A stretch of DNA of 64,000 nt from Actinophytocola sp044466355 (GTDB lineage Bacteria > Actinomycetota > Actinomycetes > Mycobacteriales > Pseudonocardiaceae): assembly GCF_044466355.1 (NCBI RefSeq), contig NZ_JBITMQ010000016.1, positions 62,001 through 126,000 on the forward strand, read 5' to 3'. Positions 51,623 to 60,438 of the stretch are shown one piece after another. Below the pieces are notes generated by a model. That model was not told where the DNA came from, did no database searches, and worked only from the letters and a program-made list of their open reading frames with translations. The position numbers and the translations under genes were made by a program. Within the stretch, counting starts at the first letter, position 1, and every line of letters begins with the position of its first letter.

Positions 51623-53857
51623 ATGCGAGGAAGAACTCGTGTCGCGGCCGTGTCGCTGGCGGCCCTGGCGGCGCTCGCGGGCAGTGCGCTCACCGTGCCC
51701 GCCGCGGCGGCGCCGACGTCCACTCCGGACTACGAGCCGACGGTCGAGTCGCTCAACAGCCACCCGACGCCGGAGTGGTTCGACGACGGCAAGTTCGGCA
51801 TCTTCATCCACTGGGGCCCCTACTCGGTGCCCGCGTGGGGACCGCGCGGGAGCTATGCCGAGTGGTACTGGAACTACATGAACAACACCGGGTCGCCGAC
51901 CAACAGCCACCACCGCGACACCTACGGCACGCAGACGCCCTATGACAGCTTCATCCACCAGTGGAAGGCGGAGAAGTTCGATCCGGCCGACTGGGTCCGG
52001 CTGTTCAACGACGCGGGCGCGAAGTACTTCGTACTGACCTCCAAGCACCACGACGGCGCCGCGCTGTTCGACAGCGACGTGTCCGGCCGGGACACCGTCG
52101 ACCTCGGCCCTCGGCGCGACCTCGCCGGAGACCTGTTCGCCGCCGCCCGCCGCGACGGCAGGCTCAAGGCCGGCTTCTACTACTCGCTCTACGAGTGGTA
52201 CAACCCGAGCTACACCGGTGGCCCGGCCCGCAACCCGTACACCGGTGAGGAGGTGCCCTACACGGGCGCGCCCGCCGTGGACGACTACGTGGGCGCCTAC
52301 ATGGTCCCGCAGATGCGTGAGCTGGTCGACCGCTACGACCCGGACATCCTGTGGTGCGACGGACAATGGGAGAAGCCGGCCGCGTACTGGCGGACCGCAC
52401 CGGTGATCGCCGACTTCTACAACGGCGCGAAGAACCGCGACAACCCGAAGGAGGTCGCGGTCGCCAACCGCTGCAAGATCCAGACCGGTGCGCTGGACAG
52501 CACCGAGCTGGACTTCCAGACCCCGGAGTACACCGTCAAGCCGGACATCGACCCGGACAAGTGGGAGTCCAGCCGCGGCATCGCGCACTCCTACGGCTAC
52601 AACGCCAACGAACCCGAGTCGGACTACCTGACGTCCGACCAGCTCGTCGACTCGCTGGTGGACATCGTCAGCAAGAACGGCAACCTGCTGCTGAACATCG
52701 GCCCGAAGGCCGACGGCACGATCCCGGAGCTGCAACGGCAGCGGCTGCTGGACGTCGGCGAGTGGCTGCGGATCAACGGCGAGGCGATCTACGGCACGAC
52801 CTACTTCAACCACGCCGCGGAGCCGGACGGTCCGGACGACGTCCGGTACACCGTCAAGGACGGCGCGGTGTACGCCACCGCGCTGTCGTGGCCGGGCGCC
52901 GAGCTGACACTGGGCACGGACCTGCCGGTCGACAGCGACACGGAGATCACCCTGCTCGGGTCCGACGGCCGGGAACTGGCCTGGCACAAGGACTCCGCCG
53001 GCCGTGTGGTGGTCGAGACCCCAGGCCAGGACGCGACCGCGAGCAAGCACGCGTACGTGTTCAGGATCAGCACGCCGGGCGTGCGCACCATCCTGCGCAC
53101 CCGTGCCGAGGTGCCCGCCGAGCTGGCGCCGGGCACCGAGGCCGACGGCACGCTCACCGTCACCAACACGGGCCGGTCCTTCTCGCCCGCGAGCGATGTG
53201 ACCATCGCCGCGCCGCAGGGGTGGACCGTGTCACCGCGGTCGACCTCCGTGGCGCCGATGGCGGGTGGCGCCGAGAAGCCGGTGCCGCTGCGGATCACCG
53301 TGCCGCGCGGCGCGGAACCGGGGACCTACGAGCTGGCCGTGTCCGTCCGGACCGGACGGATGACGACGACGACCGTCGTGCCGGTCGAGGTGAACCTGCC
53401 CAACCTCGCGCTGGGCAGGCCGGCGACGCAACAGTCGACGGCATGGTCGGCGCCCGCGTCCCGCGCGGTGGACGGCAACACCGACGGCAGGTTCGGTGCG
53501 GGTTCGGTCACCCACACCGCGGAGCCGTCCCAGCAGGCGTGGTGGCAGGTGGACCTCGGCGCGGTCACCGGTGTGTCGAGCGTGGAGGTGTGGAACCGAA
53601 CCGACTGCTGCGCCGACCGGTTGTCCGACTTCTGGGTGCTTGCCTCGGACGACCCGATCACCGCCGACTCGCTGGCCGAGGCCCGCGCCACACCCGGTGT
53701 CACCGCGGTGCACGTGCCGGGTCAGGCCGGCACGCCGTCGGTCGTGCGGCTGCCGGACGGCACCACCGCCCGGCACGTCAGGGTGCAGCTGGCGTCGCCG
53801 ACCAACCCGTTGTCGCTGGCCGAGGTGGAAGTCCGCGGCACGGCCGGTGGTGCGTGA
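51623..53857 (+). CDS. Secreted alpha-L-fucosidase (GH29) with NEW3 and F5/8C-like modules
   Basis: A 744-residue extracellular glycosidase. A signal peptide (AAVSLAALAALAGSALTVPAAAA) is followed by the GH29 catalytic barrel (about 45-400; FGIFIHWGPYSVPAWG, SKHHDGAALFDS, predicted nucleophile Asp in ILWCDGQW). A C-terminal beta-domain of the catalytic unit follows, then a NEW3-type domain (about 495-590) and a discoidin/fucolectin-like carbohydrate-binding module (about 590-744; NLALGRPATQQST, AVDGNTDG, WWQVDLG). It hydrolyses terminal fucose. GGGAGG precedes the ATG. The upstream LacI-like palindrome suggests sugar induction. Confidence 0.92.
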   Translation: MRGRTRVAAVSLAALAALAGSALTVPAAAAPTSTPDYEPTVESLNSHPTPEWFDDGKFGIFIHWGPYSVPAWGPRGSYAEWYWNYMNNTGSPTNSHHRDTYGTQTPYDSFIHQWKAEKFDPADWVRLFNDAGAKYFVLTSKHHDGAALFDSDVSGRDTVDLGPRRDLAGDLFAAARRDGRLKAGFYYSLYEWYNPSYTGGPARNPYTGEEVPYTGAPAVDDYVGAYMVPQMRELVDRYDPDILWCDGQWEKPAAYWRTAPVIADFYNGAKNRDNPKEVAVANRCKIQTGALDSTELDFQTPEYTVKPDIDPDKWESSRGIAHSYGYNANEPESDYLTSDQLVDSLVDIVSKNGNLLLNIGPKADGTIPELQRQRLLDVGEWLRINGEAIYGTTYFNHAAEPDGPDDVRYTVKDGAVYATALSWPGAELTLGTDLPVDSDTEITLLGSDGRELAWHKDSAGRVVVETPGQDATASKHAYVFRISTPGVRTILRTRAEVPAELAPGTEADGTLTVTNTGRSFSPASDVTIAAPQGWTVSPRSTSVAPMAGGAEKPVPLRITVPRGAEPGTYELAVSVRTGRMTTTTVVPVEVNLPNLALGRPATQQSTAWSAPASRAVDGNTDGRFGAGSVTHTAEPSQQAWWQVDLGAVTGVSSVEVWNRTDCCADRLSDFWVLASDDPITADSLAEARATPGVTAVHVPGQAGTPSVVRLPDGTTARHVRVQLASPTNPLSLAEVEVRGTAGGA

Positions 53858-53884
53858 GGTGACCGGCGGGCAGTTCGCCGTCGG

Positions 53885-54103
53885 TCATCCTTCGCGGAGT
53901 TGGTCGCGCAGCTCCCGCAGGGCCTCCAGAGTGGCGTGCGCGGTCTCCTCCGACGCTGATCCGGTGAGTTCGTCCACGACCTTCGCGGCCACGTCCCGCA
54001 CCTTGGTGTTGGTGTCCTGCGACAGGGCGGTCAGGAGGTCGAACGCCTCCGCCTCGTCGAGTTCGAAGTCCTGCATGAGCATGCCCTTGGCCTGCTCGAT
54101 CAC
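53885..54103 (-). CDS. ANTAR domain (downstream part of a split STAS-ANTAR regulator)
   Basis: A 72-residue ANTAR RNA-binding domain (VIEQAKGMLMQDFELDEAEAFDLLTALSQDTNTKVRDVA). ANTAR domains bind paired stem-loops to prevent termination. The frame is the same as the upstream STAS gene, from which it is separated only by a TAG and a few sense codons. The GTG at 54103 could serve as start, but it begins inside the ANTAR consensus and has no ribosome site. Most likely one STAS-ANTAR gene was interrupted by a CAG-to-TAG change. Confidence 0.7.
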   Translation of the reverse strand: MIEQAKGMLMQDFELDEAEAFDLLTALSQDTNTKVRDVAAKVVDELTGSASEETAHATLEALRELRDQLREG

Positions 54104-54118
54104 GGGCTGGCTGACGAT

Positions 54119-54493
54119 CTACCGCTCGCGTTGGTGGAGCTGTTCGCGCAGCAGCGTCGCCTCGTCGACGCCTTCGACAGCGGCGATGGCGGCATCGAGC
54201 GACCCGTGCACGGCGGTGGTCTCCGACAGACCGGCGAGCCGCAGCGAGCGCAGCACGGACCCGGTCGCGACGAGGTGGAGCGACAAGCTCGTGTTGCCGG
54301 CTCGGATCGCGTCGACCCCGGCGGCCGCCAGGCTGTCGACCGTGCTGAGGTCGAGCACCAGTGCCATGGCTCCCGGCGGAGGGTCGAAGGTCAGCAGCGC
54401 GTCGTGAACGTCGACCGCGGACGCAGCCGTGATGTCACCGTGGACCTGGAGGATCTGCACAGCGCCGTGCCGAGACCAGGAGAGCCTCGGCAT
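54119..54493 (-). CDS. STAS domain protein (anti-anti-sigma type), ends at in-frame TAG
   Basis: A 124-residue STAS protein (VQILQVHGDITAASAVDVHDALL, LVLDLSTVDSLAAAGVDAI). The Ser of DSLA lies at the position phosphorylated in SpoIIAA-like antagonists. The chosen ATG follows CGGGGG. The frame ends LREQLHQRER-TAG and continues without shift into the ANTAR domain. It would act as an anti-sigma antagonist fused to an RNA-binding antiterminator if read through. As it stands it may be a truncated STAS-only product. Confidence 0.7.
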   Translation of the reverse strand: MPRLSWSRHGAVQILQVHGDITAASAVDVHDALLTFDPPPGAMALVLDLSTVDSLAAAGVDAIRAGNTSLSLHLVATGSVLRSLRLAGLSETTAVHGSLDAAIAAVEGVDEATLLREQLHQRER

Positions 54494-54645
54494 GTCCCCC
54501 GAACCGGCCTCGTCGCCGGTCGATGGTTCGCGCGTGCGCACGCGGTCAGCATGGCACCGCCGGACGCGGTTCGCCAGCGCTCCGCGGGGCGCGTGCGCGT
54601 CGTGCACCATCCCGGCGCGCGAGCCGGTGAGGCGTCGGCGATGCT

Positions 54646-55491
54646 GTGGGCGTGGAGTACGTGTCCAGAGCGCCGCGACCGCCGCTGGACGGGCTGATCG
54701 ACGACCTCTACTACCTGGAGGGAGCGCCGCCGTACGCCCGGCTGACGCTGCCGCCTGCCCCGTCGGCGCTGCTCATCGTCAACCTCGGGGCGCCCTTCCG
54801 CATCCGCGCCGGCACCGACGTCGAGACGGCCGAGTACGCCGACGGCTGCGTGGTCACCATGCGCACCCGCGCGTTCGAGTTCGGCTATCCGCTCCCGACC
54901 CGGTCCGTCGGCGTGCACGTCAAGCCGTGGGGGCTGGCGCCGTTCCTGCCGATGCCCGCGGCCGAGCTGCGGGACCGGCCGGTGACGCTGGAGCAGGCGT
55001 GGGGCAGGCCCGCCGTTGCTGAGCTGCGGGACCGGCTCGCCACGGCGGACGGACCGCACGAGATGCTGACGCTGCTCGAGGCGGAGCTGGTGCGACGGCT
55101 GCGCGAGACCGCGGGCCTGGGCCTGGTCCGCCACACGAGCAGCGTCATCGCGGCGACCAGCGGGGCCGTGGCGATCGGCGACCTGAGCGTGGCGGCCGGT
55201 GTCAGCAGCACTCATCTGGCACAGCGGTTCAAGGAACTCGTCGGCGTCACGCCGAAGCGGCTGGCCCGCACCTACCGCTTCACCGCCACCGTGTTCGCGA
55301 TCGACCCCGCGGGCCCGGTCGACTGGGGCGACCTCGCCGGAGCCGCGGGCTACTTCGACCAGGCCCACTTCGGCCACGAGTTCCGGGCGTTCACCGGGCT
55401 CACGCCGACCCGGTACGTCGAAGTCCGGCGCCGGTTCCTGCGCGAACATCCCGGCCACACACTGGACGGCTGGCCCCTGCCCGCCGATTGA
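54646..55491 (+). CDS. AraC family regulator
   Basis: A 281-residue regulator. The N-terminal half has the DUF6597-like start PPLDGLIDDLYYLEGAPPYARLTLPP. The C-terminal HTH (about 175-260) shows LSVAAGVSSTHLAQRFKELVGVTPKRLART and AGYFDQAHFGHEFRAFTG. The start is a GTG; a second in-frame GTG lies 6 bp later. It is 66 bp upstream of the DHFR-like gene, which it may control. Confidence 0.88.
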   Translation: MGVEYVSRAPRPPLDGLIDDLYYLEGAPPYARLTLPPAPSALLIVNLGAPFRIRAGTDVETAEYADGCVVTMRTRAFEFGYPLPTRSVGVHVKPWGLAPFLPMPAAELRDRPVTLEQAWGRPAVAELRDRLATADGPHEMLTLLEAELVRRLRETAGLGLVRHTSSVIAATSGAVAIGDLSVAAGVSSTHLAQRFKELVGVTPKRLARTYRFTATVFAIDPAGPVDWGDLAGAAGYFDQAHFGHEFRAFTGLTPTRYVEVRRRFLREHPGHTLDGWPLPAD

Positions 55492-55557
55492 TTTCCTACA
55501 AGAGCGACAGCTCACGACACGTTAGCTTCGGGGCAACCCGAAGCAGAGGAGAGTCCC

Positions 55558-56139
55558 GTGGGCAAGGTGGTCATGTACAGCTCGGTGTCGGTGGACGGCT
55601 TCATCGCCGACGACAACGACCAGCCCGGGCCGCTGTTCGACTGGCTGTTGAGCGGTGACGTCCCGTTGGACGAGAGCGGCACGCTGAAGGTGTCGCGGAC
55701 GTCCTACGACTACACCCGGCCGTACTGGGACCAGATCGGTGCGACGATCGCCGGCCGCCACGTCTTCGACATGACGGACGGCTGGGACGGGCAGCCTCCG
55801 GGCGGGGTCGACCACGTGGTCGTCGTGACACACCGGCCGCCGCCCGAGGGCTGGGACGCCAAGACGTCGTTCCACTTCGTCGACGGCGTCGAGGCAGCCG
55901 TCGCCAAGGCGCGGGAGCTCGCGGGTGACCGCGTGGTCGAGGTCGCCGCAGGCGACGTCGGTGGCCAGGCACTCGCCGCGGGCCTGGTCGACGAGGTTCG
56001 CATGGACGTCGTGCCCGTCGTGTTCGGGTCCGGCAAGCGCTTCTTCGGGTCGGTCGACGCGCAGCACCTGTTGGCGGATCCTGACGTGGTGATTCAGGGC
56101 GAACGGGTGCTTCACCTGCGCTACCGGGTGACCTCCTAG
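55558..56139 (+). CDS. Dihydrofolate reductase family protein (RibD C-terminal type)
   Basis: A 193-residue NADPH-binding reductase of the RibD_C/DHFR-like group: VVMYSSVSVDGFIADDN, GATIAGRHVFDMTDGW, VVEVAAGDVGGQALAAGLVDEVRMDVVPVVFGSGKRFF. GAGGAGA precedes the GTG start. These proteins are stand-alone reductases of uncertain substrate in actinobacteria. The end overlaps the convergent enoyl-CoA hydratase gene by 4 bp. Confidence 0.88.
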   Translation: MGKVVMYSSVSVDGFIADDNDQPGPLFDWLLSGDVPLDESGTLKVSRTSYDYTRPYWDQIGATIAGRHVFDMTDGWDGQPPGGVDHVVVVTHRPPPEGWDAKTSFHFVDGVEAAVAKARELAGDRVVEVAAGDVGGQALAAGLVDEVRMDVVPVVFGSGKRFFGSVDAQHLLADPDVVIQGERVLHLRYRVTS

Positions 56140-56930
56140 CGATCGAAGTCGCCGTGCCGGCCCGCGCCCTGAGCGAACCGGGTGGCGCCGGTGACGCTGT
56201 CGGCCGCCACGGAGACGACGCCGTGTGCGTACTCGACGTCGAGCGCGTCGGACTCGCCGAGACCCTCCTGCTCCAGCATCGAGAGGCGGTCATGGCGCAT
56301 GCAGGTCTGCGGGAACGCCGCGATCTCGCGGGCGAGCTCCTGGGCCGCGGGCAGCGCCTGGCCCGCGGGGACGACCCGGTTGGCCAGGCCGATTCGCTGG
56401 GCCTCCGCGGCGCCGACCGGTCGTCCCGTGAGGATCAGGTCCATGGCGTGGCCTGCTCCGACGAGCCGGGGCAGGCGGACCGTGCCGCCGTCGATGAGGG
56501 GGACGCCCCAGCGGCGGCAGAAGACCCCGAGCACGGCGTTCTCCTCGACGACCCGGAGGTCGGCCCAGATCGCCAGCTCCAGCCCGCCCGCGACGGCGTG
56601 ACCGGCGATCGCGGCGATCACGGGCTTGCCGAGCCGCATCCTGGTCGGCCCCATCGGGCCGTCCCCGTGCGGTTCGAACCGGTTGACGTCACCACTCGCG
56701 AGCGCCTTGAGGTCGGCGCCCGCGCAGAAGGTGCCGCCCTCGCCGTGGAGCACCGCCACGGAGGCGTCCTGGTCGGCGTCGAAGGCGCGGAAGGCGTCGG
56801 CGAGCGCCTGGGCTGTCGCGCGGTCGACCGCGTTGCGCACCTGCGGCCGGTTGATCCCGATCGTGGTGACCGGCCCGTCCCGCCGGACGGTGACCAGCTC
56901 GGGTGCACCCGGCTCCGTTCCCGCCGTCAT
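56136..56930 (-). CDS. Enoyl-CoA hydratase/isomerase (crotonase) family
   Basis: A 264-residue crotonase: INRPQVRNAVDRAT, oxyanion-hole segments GGTFCAGADLKAL and AAIAGHAVAGGLELAIWAD. One catalytic Glu (in place near VFCRRWGVPL) is not obvious, so hydratase versus isomerase activity is open. The start overlaps the acyl-CoA dehydrogenase stop by 4 bp. It is last in a three-gene leftward operon for acyl-CoA breakdown. Confidence 0.88.
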   Translation of the reverse strand: MTAGTEPGAPELVTVRRDGPVTTIGINRPQVRNAVDRATAQALADAFRAFDADQDASVAVLHGEGGTFCAGADLKALASGDVNRFEPHGDGPMGPTRMRLGKPVIAAIAGHAVAGGLELAIWADLRVVEENAVLGVFCRRWGVPLIDGGTVRLPRLVGAGHAMDLILTGRPVGAAEAQRIGLANRVVPAGQALPAAQELAREIAAFPQTCMRHDRLSMLEQEGLGESDALDVEYAHGVVSVAADSVTGATRFAQGAGRHGDFDR

Positions 56931-58561
56931 GCCGGGAGCGCCCGGTCGATGATCGCCGCCAGGTCGAGGCCGGTCGGCAGGGTGCCGAACGCGCCGCCCC
57001 AGTCGCGGCCGAGCCGGCTGGCGCAGAACGCGTCGGCGGCGGCGGCGGGCGCGTGGCGCAGCAACTGGCCGCCCTGGAAGACGAGAGCCATCCGCTCCGC
57101 GATCCGTCGGGCCCTCAGCTGGATGTCGTCGAAGCCGGTGAACTCCTTCCTGAGCCGGTCGAGGGCGTCGTCGTACCGCGCGTCGACGCCGGCGGCCCGC
57201 TCGGCCTCGGCGAAGAACGCGTCGAGGGTGTGCGGCTCCTTCGCCATCGCCCGCAGCGCGTCGAGGGCGGCGACGTTGCCCGAGCCCTCCCAGATCGACA
57301 ACAGCGGCATCTCGCGGTAGATCCGCGCGATGTCGAAGTCCTCGACGTAGCCGTTACCGCCGAGGCACTCGAGCGCCTCGTTGACCATGAACGGCGCCCG
57401 CTTGCACACGTAGTACTTCGTGACCGCCAGCGCGATCCGGCGCAGCGCCGCCTCGGCATCGTCGCCGCGGACCGCGCGGTCGTTGGCACCGGCCAGCCGC
57501 AGCATCGCCGCGGTCGCGGCCTCGGACTCGACCTGGAGGTCGGCCAGCACGTTGCGCATCGCGGGCTGGTCGACGAGCAGGTCGCCGAACGCTGATCGGT
57601 GCCGGGCGTGGTGTGCCGCCGCGGTGAGCGTGGCCCGCATGCCCGCGGCGGAGCCGATCACGCAGTCGAGGCGGGTCATGTTGACCATCTCGATGATGGT
57701 GCGCACGCCGCGGCCCTCCTCCCCGACCAGCCAGCCGACGGCGGCGTCGTACTCGATCTCCGAGGAGGCGTTGGACCGGTTGCCGAGCTTGTCCTTGAGA
57801 CGCATGAAGCGCATCGCGTTGCGTTCACCGCCGGGCAGCACGCGGGGGACCAGGAAGCAGGTGACGCCCGCGCCCGTCCGCGCCAGCGTCAGGAACAGGT
57901 CCGACATCGGCGCCGAGGTGAACCACTTGTGGCCGCGCAGCACGTAGGTGCCGTCGGCCCGCGGAGTCGCGGTCGTGGTGTTCGCGCGGACGTCGGAGCC
58001 GCCCTGCTTCTCGGTCATCGACATGCCGGCGATGAGGCCCCGCTTGGTCTCCGGGTCGCGCAGGCCGAAGTCGTACTCGCGGTTGGTCAGCAGCGGCTCG
58101 AACTTCTCGGCCAGCTCGGCGTTCGCGCGCAGGGCGGGTACGACGGCGTACGTCATCGAGATCGGGCAGCCGTGGCCGGCGTCGACCTGCCAGGAGTAGA
58201 ACTTCGCGGCGCGGGCGACGTGCGCGCCCGGCCGGTCGTCGGCCCACGGGGCGCCGTGCAGCCCGTGGCCGACGGCGGTCCGCATGAGCTGGTGGTACGC
58301 CGGCACGTACTCGACCTCGTCGACGCGGCGGCCGTAACGGTCGTGCGTGTGCAGCCGTGGCGGCACGCGCTCGGCGAGCCGGCCCCACTCCTGGGCCTCG
58401 GCGGTGCCGGCCAGCCGGCCGAGCTCGTCGATCCCGGGCAACGCCCAGCCGGCGCCCTCGCGCTCGACCCCTTCCCGCAGCGCCGGGTCGGCGGCGGTGT
58501 TGTGGCCCACCAGCGGCGGGACCTGGTTGACGACCTCGTGCGTGCTCGGCATCGTGCTCAT
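56927..58561 (-). CDS. AidB-like acyl-CoA dehydrogenase
   Basis: A 544-residue flavoprotein close in length and layout to AidB. Motifs: MSMTEKQGGSDVRANTT, GHKWFTSAPMSDLFLTLA, catalytic Glu in LSIWEGSGNV, and NEALECLGGNGYVEDFDIARIYRE. AidB-type enzymes bind FAD and have been tied to alkylation stress; some oxidise isovaleryl-CoA. It sits between two crotonases (4-bp overlaps on both sides), which favours acyl-CoA catabolism. Confidence 0.88.
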   Translation of the reverse strand: MSTMPSTHEVVNQVPPLVGHNTAADPALREGVEREGAGWALPGIDELGRLAGTAEAQEWGRLAERVPPRLHTHDRYGRRVDEVEYVPAYHQLMRTAVGHGLHGAPWADDRPGAHVARAAKFYSWQVDAGHGCPISMTYAVVPALRANAELAEKFEPLLTNREYDFGLRDPETKRGLIAGMSMTEKQGGSDVRANTTTATPRADGTYVLRGHKWFTSAPMSDLFLTLARTGAGVTCFLVPRVLPGGERNAMRFMRLKDKLGNRSNASSEIEYDAAVGWLVGEEGRGVRTIIEMVNMTRLDCVIGSAAGMRATLTAAAHHARHRSAFGDLLVDQPAMRNVLADLQVESEAATAAMLRLAGANDRAVRGDDAEAALRRIALAVTKYYVCKRAPFMVNEALECLGGNGYVEDFDIARIYREMPLLSIWEGSGNVAALDALRAMAKEPHTLDAFFAEAERAAGVDARYDDALDRLRKEFTGFDDIQLRARRIAERMALVFQGGQLLRHAPAAAADAFCASRLGRDWGGAFGTLPTGLDLAAIIDRALPA

Positions 58562-59586
58562 CCCTTGTCTGTCGGCTGGTTGGTGACGTTGCTCGTGGCG
58601 GGTCCGCCGTCGTCGTACGGCGCCGCGTCGCGCTCACGGACGGCCGCGCGGAAGCCGACCGTGGCGGCGCGTTGCTGGAAGGCGTGGCCCTCGCGGGTGT
58701 GGCGGGAGATGCCGTCGAAGACGGTGCTGATCATCTGGCTGTTCTGCACGCCCTGGGCGAGGAGCGCGGAGTTGAGGGCGAGTTTGACCATCATCAGCTG
58801 GTTGAGCGGCATCGCGGCGATCCGTTGCACGAGCTGCTCGGTGCGGGCGTCGAGCTCCTCCGGCTCGGGCGCCTCGACCGCGAGGCCCCACTCCGCTGCC
58901 TCGCGGCCCGAGAGCGTGTCGCCGGTGAACAGGAGCCGCTTGGCTCGCTGGTCGCCGAGGCGGTGCGCCCACAGCCCCGCACTCGGGACGCCCCAGGCCC
59001 TGGTCGGGGGATAGCCGATCTTGGCGTCCGCGGCGATCACGATCTGGTCGCAGTGCAGCGCGATGTCGGTACCGCCCGCGACGCAGAAGCCGTGGATCTT
59101 CGCGACCGTGGGCTTGTCGGCGTGCAGCAGACTGGCGAACCCGCGCGTGAAGCGGCTCATCATCGCGTAGTCGACCATCGGGTCCCAGGTGCCCGCCGGG
59201 TCGTGGTTGTGCATCTGCACGGTCGGGTCGAGGACGGTGCCGGCACGCGGCGTGGACCCCGCCATCCGCCCGTCCATCAGGTGCTCCGCCGACGCCGCGA
59301 GGTCGTAGCCGCCGCAGAACCCCTTGCCGCGGCCACTCAGCACGATCACGTGCACGCGCGGGTCGAGGTCGGCCCGCTCGACGGCGTCGGCCAGCTCGAC
59401 CGGCGTGTCCGGGGTGATCGAGTTCCCCTGCGCCGGCCGGTTGAACGTCAGTCGTGCGACACGGCCGTCGACCTCGTAGGTCAGCGTCCGGTAGGCGGGG
59501 ACGTCGTCGGCGACGGGCCCGGCGTCGCGGTACGGCGAGTCGGGACCCTCGTGCGCGGCGCGGCGCCAGGGGGCGGCTTCAGTCAT
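58558..59586 (-). CDS. Enoyl-CoA hydratase family protein
   Basis: A 342-residue crotonase with LTFNRPAQGNSITPD, LSGRGKGFCGGYDLAA and AKIHGFCVAGGTDIALHCD. It is longer than the usual 260 because of a 25-residue N-terminal extension and an insert around 110-140. The ATG is chosen by fit to the family; the frame continues upstream without a family match. First gene of the leftward acyl-CoA operon and divergent from the PaaX-like regulator. Confidence 0.87.
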   Translation of the reverse strand: MTEAAPWRRAAHEGPDSPYRDAGPVADDVPAYRTLTYEVDGRVARLTFNRPAQGNSITPDTPVELADAVERADLDPRVHVIVLSGRGKGFCGGYDLAASAEHLMDGRMAGSTPRAGTVLDPTVQMHNHDPAGTWDPMVDYAMMSRFTRGFASLLHADKPTVAKIHGFCVAGGTDIALHCDQIVIAADAKIGYPPTRAWGVPSAGLWAHRLGDQRAKRLLFTGDTLSGREAAEWGLAVEAPEPEELDARTEQLVQRIAAMPLNQLMMVKLALNSALLAQGVQNSQMISTVFDGISRHTREGHAFQQRAATVGFRAAVRERDAAPYDDGGPATSNVTNQPTDKG

Positions 59587-59649
59587 GCCGGCGACGTTAC
59601 AATTTCGATGACAGTTGTGTCGAGATATGTAGCGTGAGAAGGTGTCGGC

Positions 59650-60438
59650 GTGCCGGTTGACCTCGCCCCGCTGCCCGCGCGGTCGGTCGTGCTCAGCCTC
59701 CTGCTCGGCGCGCACCCGGATCGGCTGAGCTCGGCCGACCTGGTCCACGCGGGCGAGCACTTCGGCATCCCGGCCGCCACCACGCGGGTGGCGCTGACCA
59801 GGGCGGTCGCCGCCGGCGACCTTCGCCGCGACGACGGCGACTACGTCCTCGGGGAGCGTCTCGCCGCCCGCCGGCGCCGCCAGGAGGAGGCCGTCCTCGA
59901 CGCCGAGACCCCGTGGGACGGCACCTGGGAGATGGCGGTGGTCGTCGTCGGCGGACGACCCGGGGCGCAGCGCGCCGCGCTGCGGGAGCGGCTGTCGTCG
60001 CACCGGCTCGCGGAGCTGCGTGAGGGCGTGTGGACCCGGCCGTCCAACCTGAGCCGGCCGCGGGCCTACGCCGACGACGCCGTGCTGAGCACCTTCACGG
60101 CCACGCCCGACGAGGATCCGGCCACCCTGGCCGCCGGGCTGTGGGATCTGCGGACCTGGGCGGCCCACGGGGTCCTGCTCCTCGACGCGCTCGCCTCGAC
60201 CCGCGAGCCGGCACCCCGGCTCGCCGTCGCGGCGCACGTCGTCCGCCACCTCGCGGGCGACCCGCTCCTGCCGGCCGCCCTGCTCCCCGGCGACTGGCCC
60301 GCCGCGGCGATGCGCACGGCGTACGCCGGCTACCAGGCCGAGCTTCGCTCGCTCGCCGTGGCCAGACGCCGAGGGGAGCCGCGGACAGACGGACAGGTGG
60401 CGCACCGCGTGCCGGTCACCACGCCACCGGCAGTGTGA
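59650..60438 (+). CDS. PaaX family transcriptional regulator
   Basis: A 262-residue regulator of the PaaX/GntR-like type. The N-terminal winged helix (RSVVLSLLLGAHPDRLSSADLVHAGEHFGIPAATTRVALTRAVAAGDL) and C-terminal domain (WDGTWEMAVVVV, GVWTRPSNL) match PaaX. PaaX proteins sense acyl-CoA ligands. It is divergent from the acyl-CoA operon, which it likely represses. The 63-bp gap has an A/T-rich stretch (TTACAATTTCGATGACAGTTGT). The end overlaps the P450 gene by 23 bp. Confidence 0.85.
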   Translation: MPVDLAPLPARSVVLSLLLGAHPDRLSSADLVHAGEHFGIPAATTRVALTRAVAAGDLRRDDGDYVLGERLAARRRRQEEAVLDAETPWDGTWEMAVVVVGGRPGAQRAALRERLSSHRLAELREGVWTRPSNLSRPRAYADDAVLSTFTATPDEDPATLAAGLWDLRTWAAHGVLLLDALASTREPAPRLAVAAHVVRHLAGDPLLPAALLPGDWPAAAMRTAYAGYQAELRSLAVARRRGEPRTDGQVAHRVPVTTPPAV

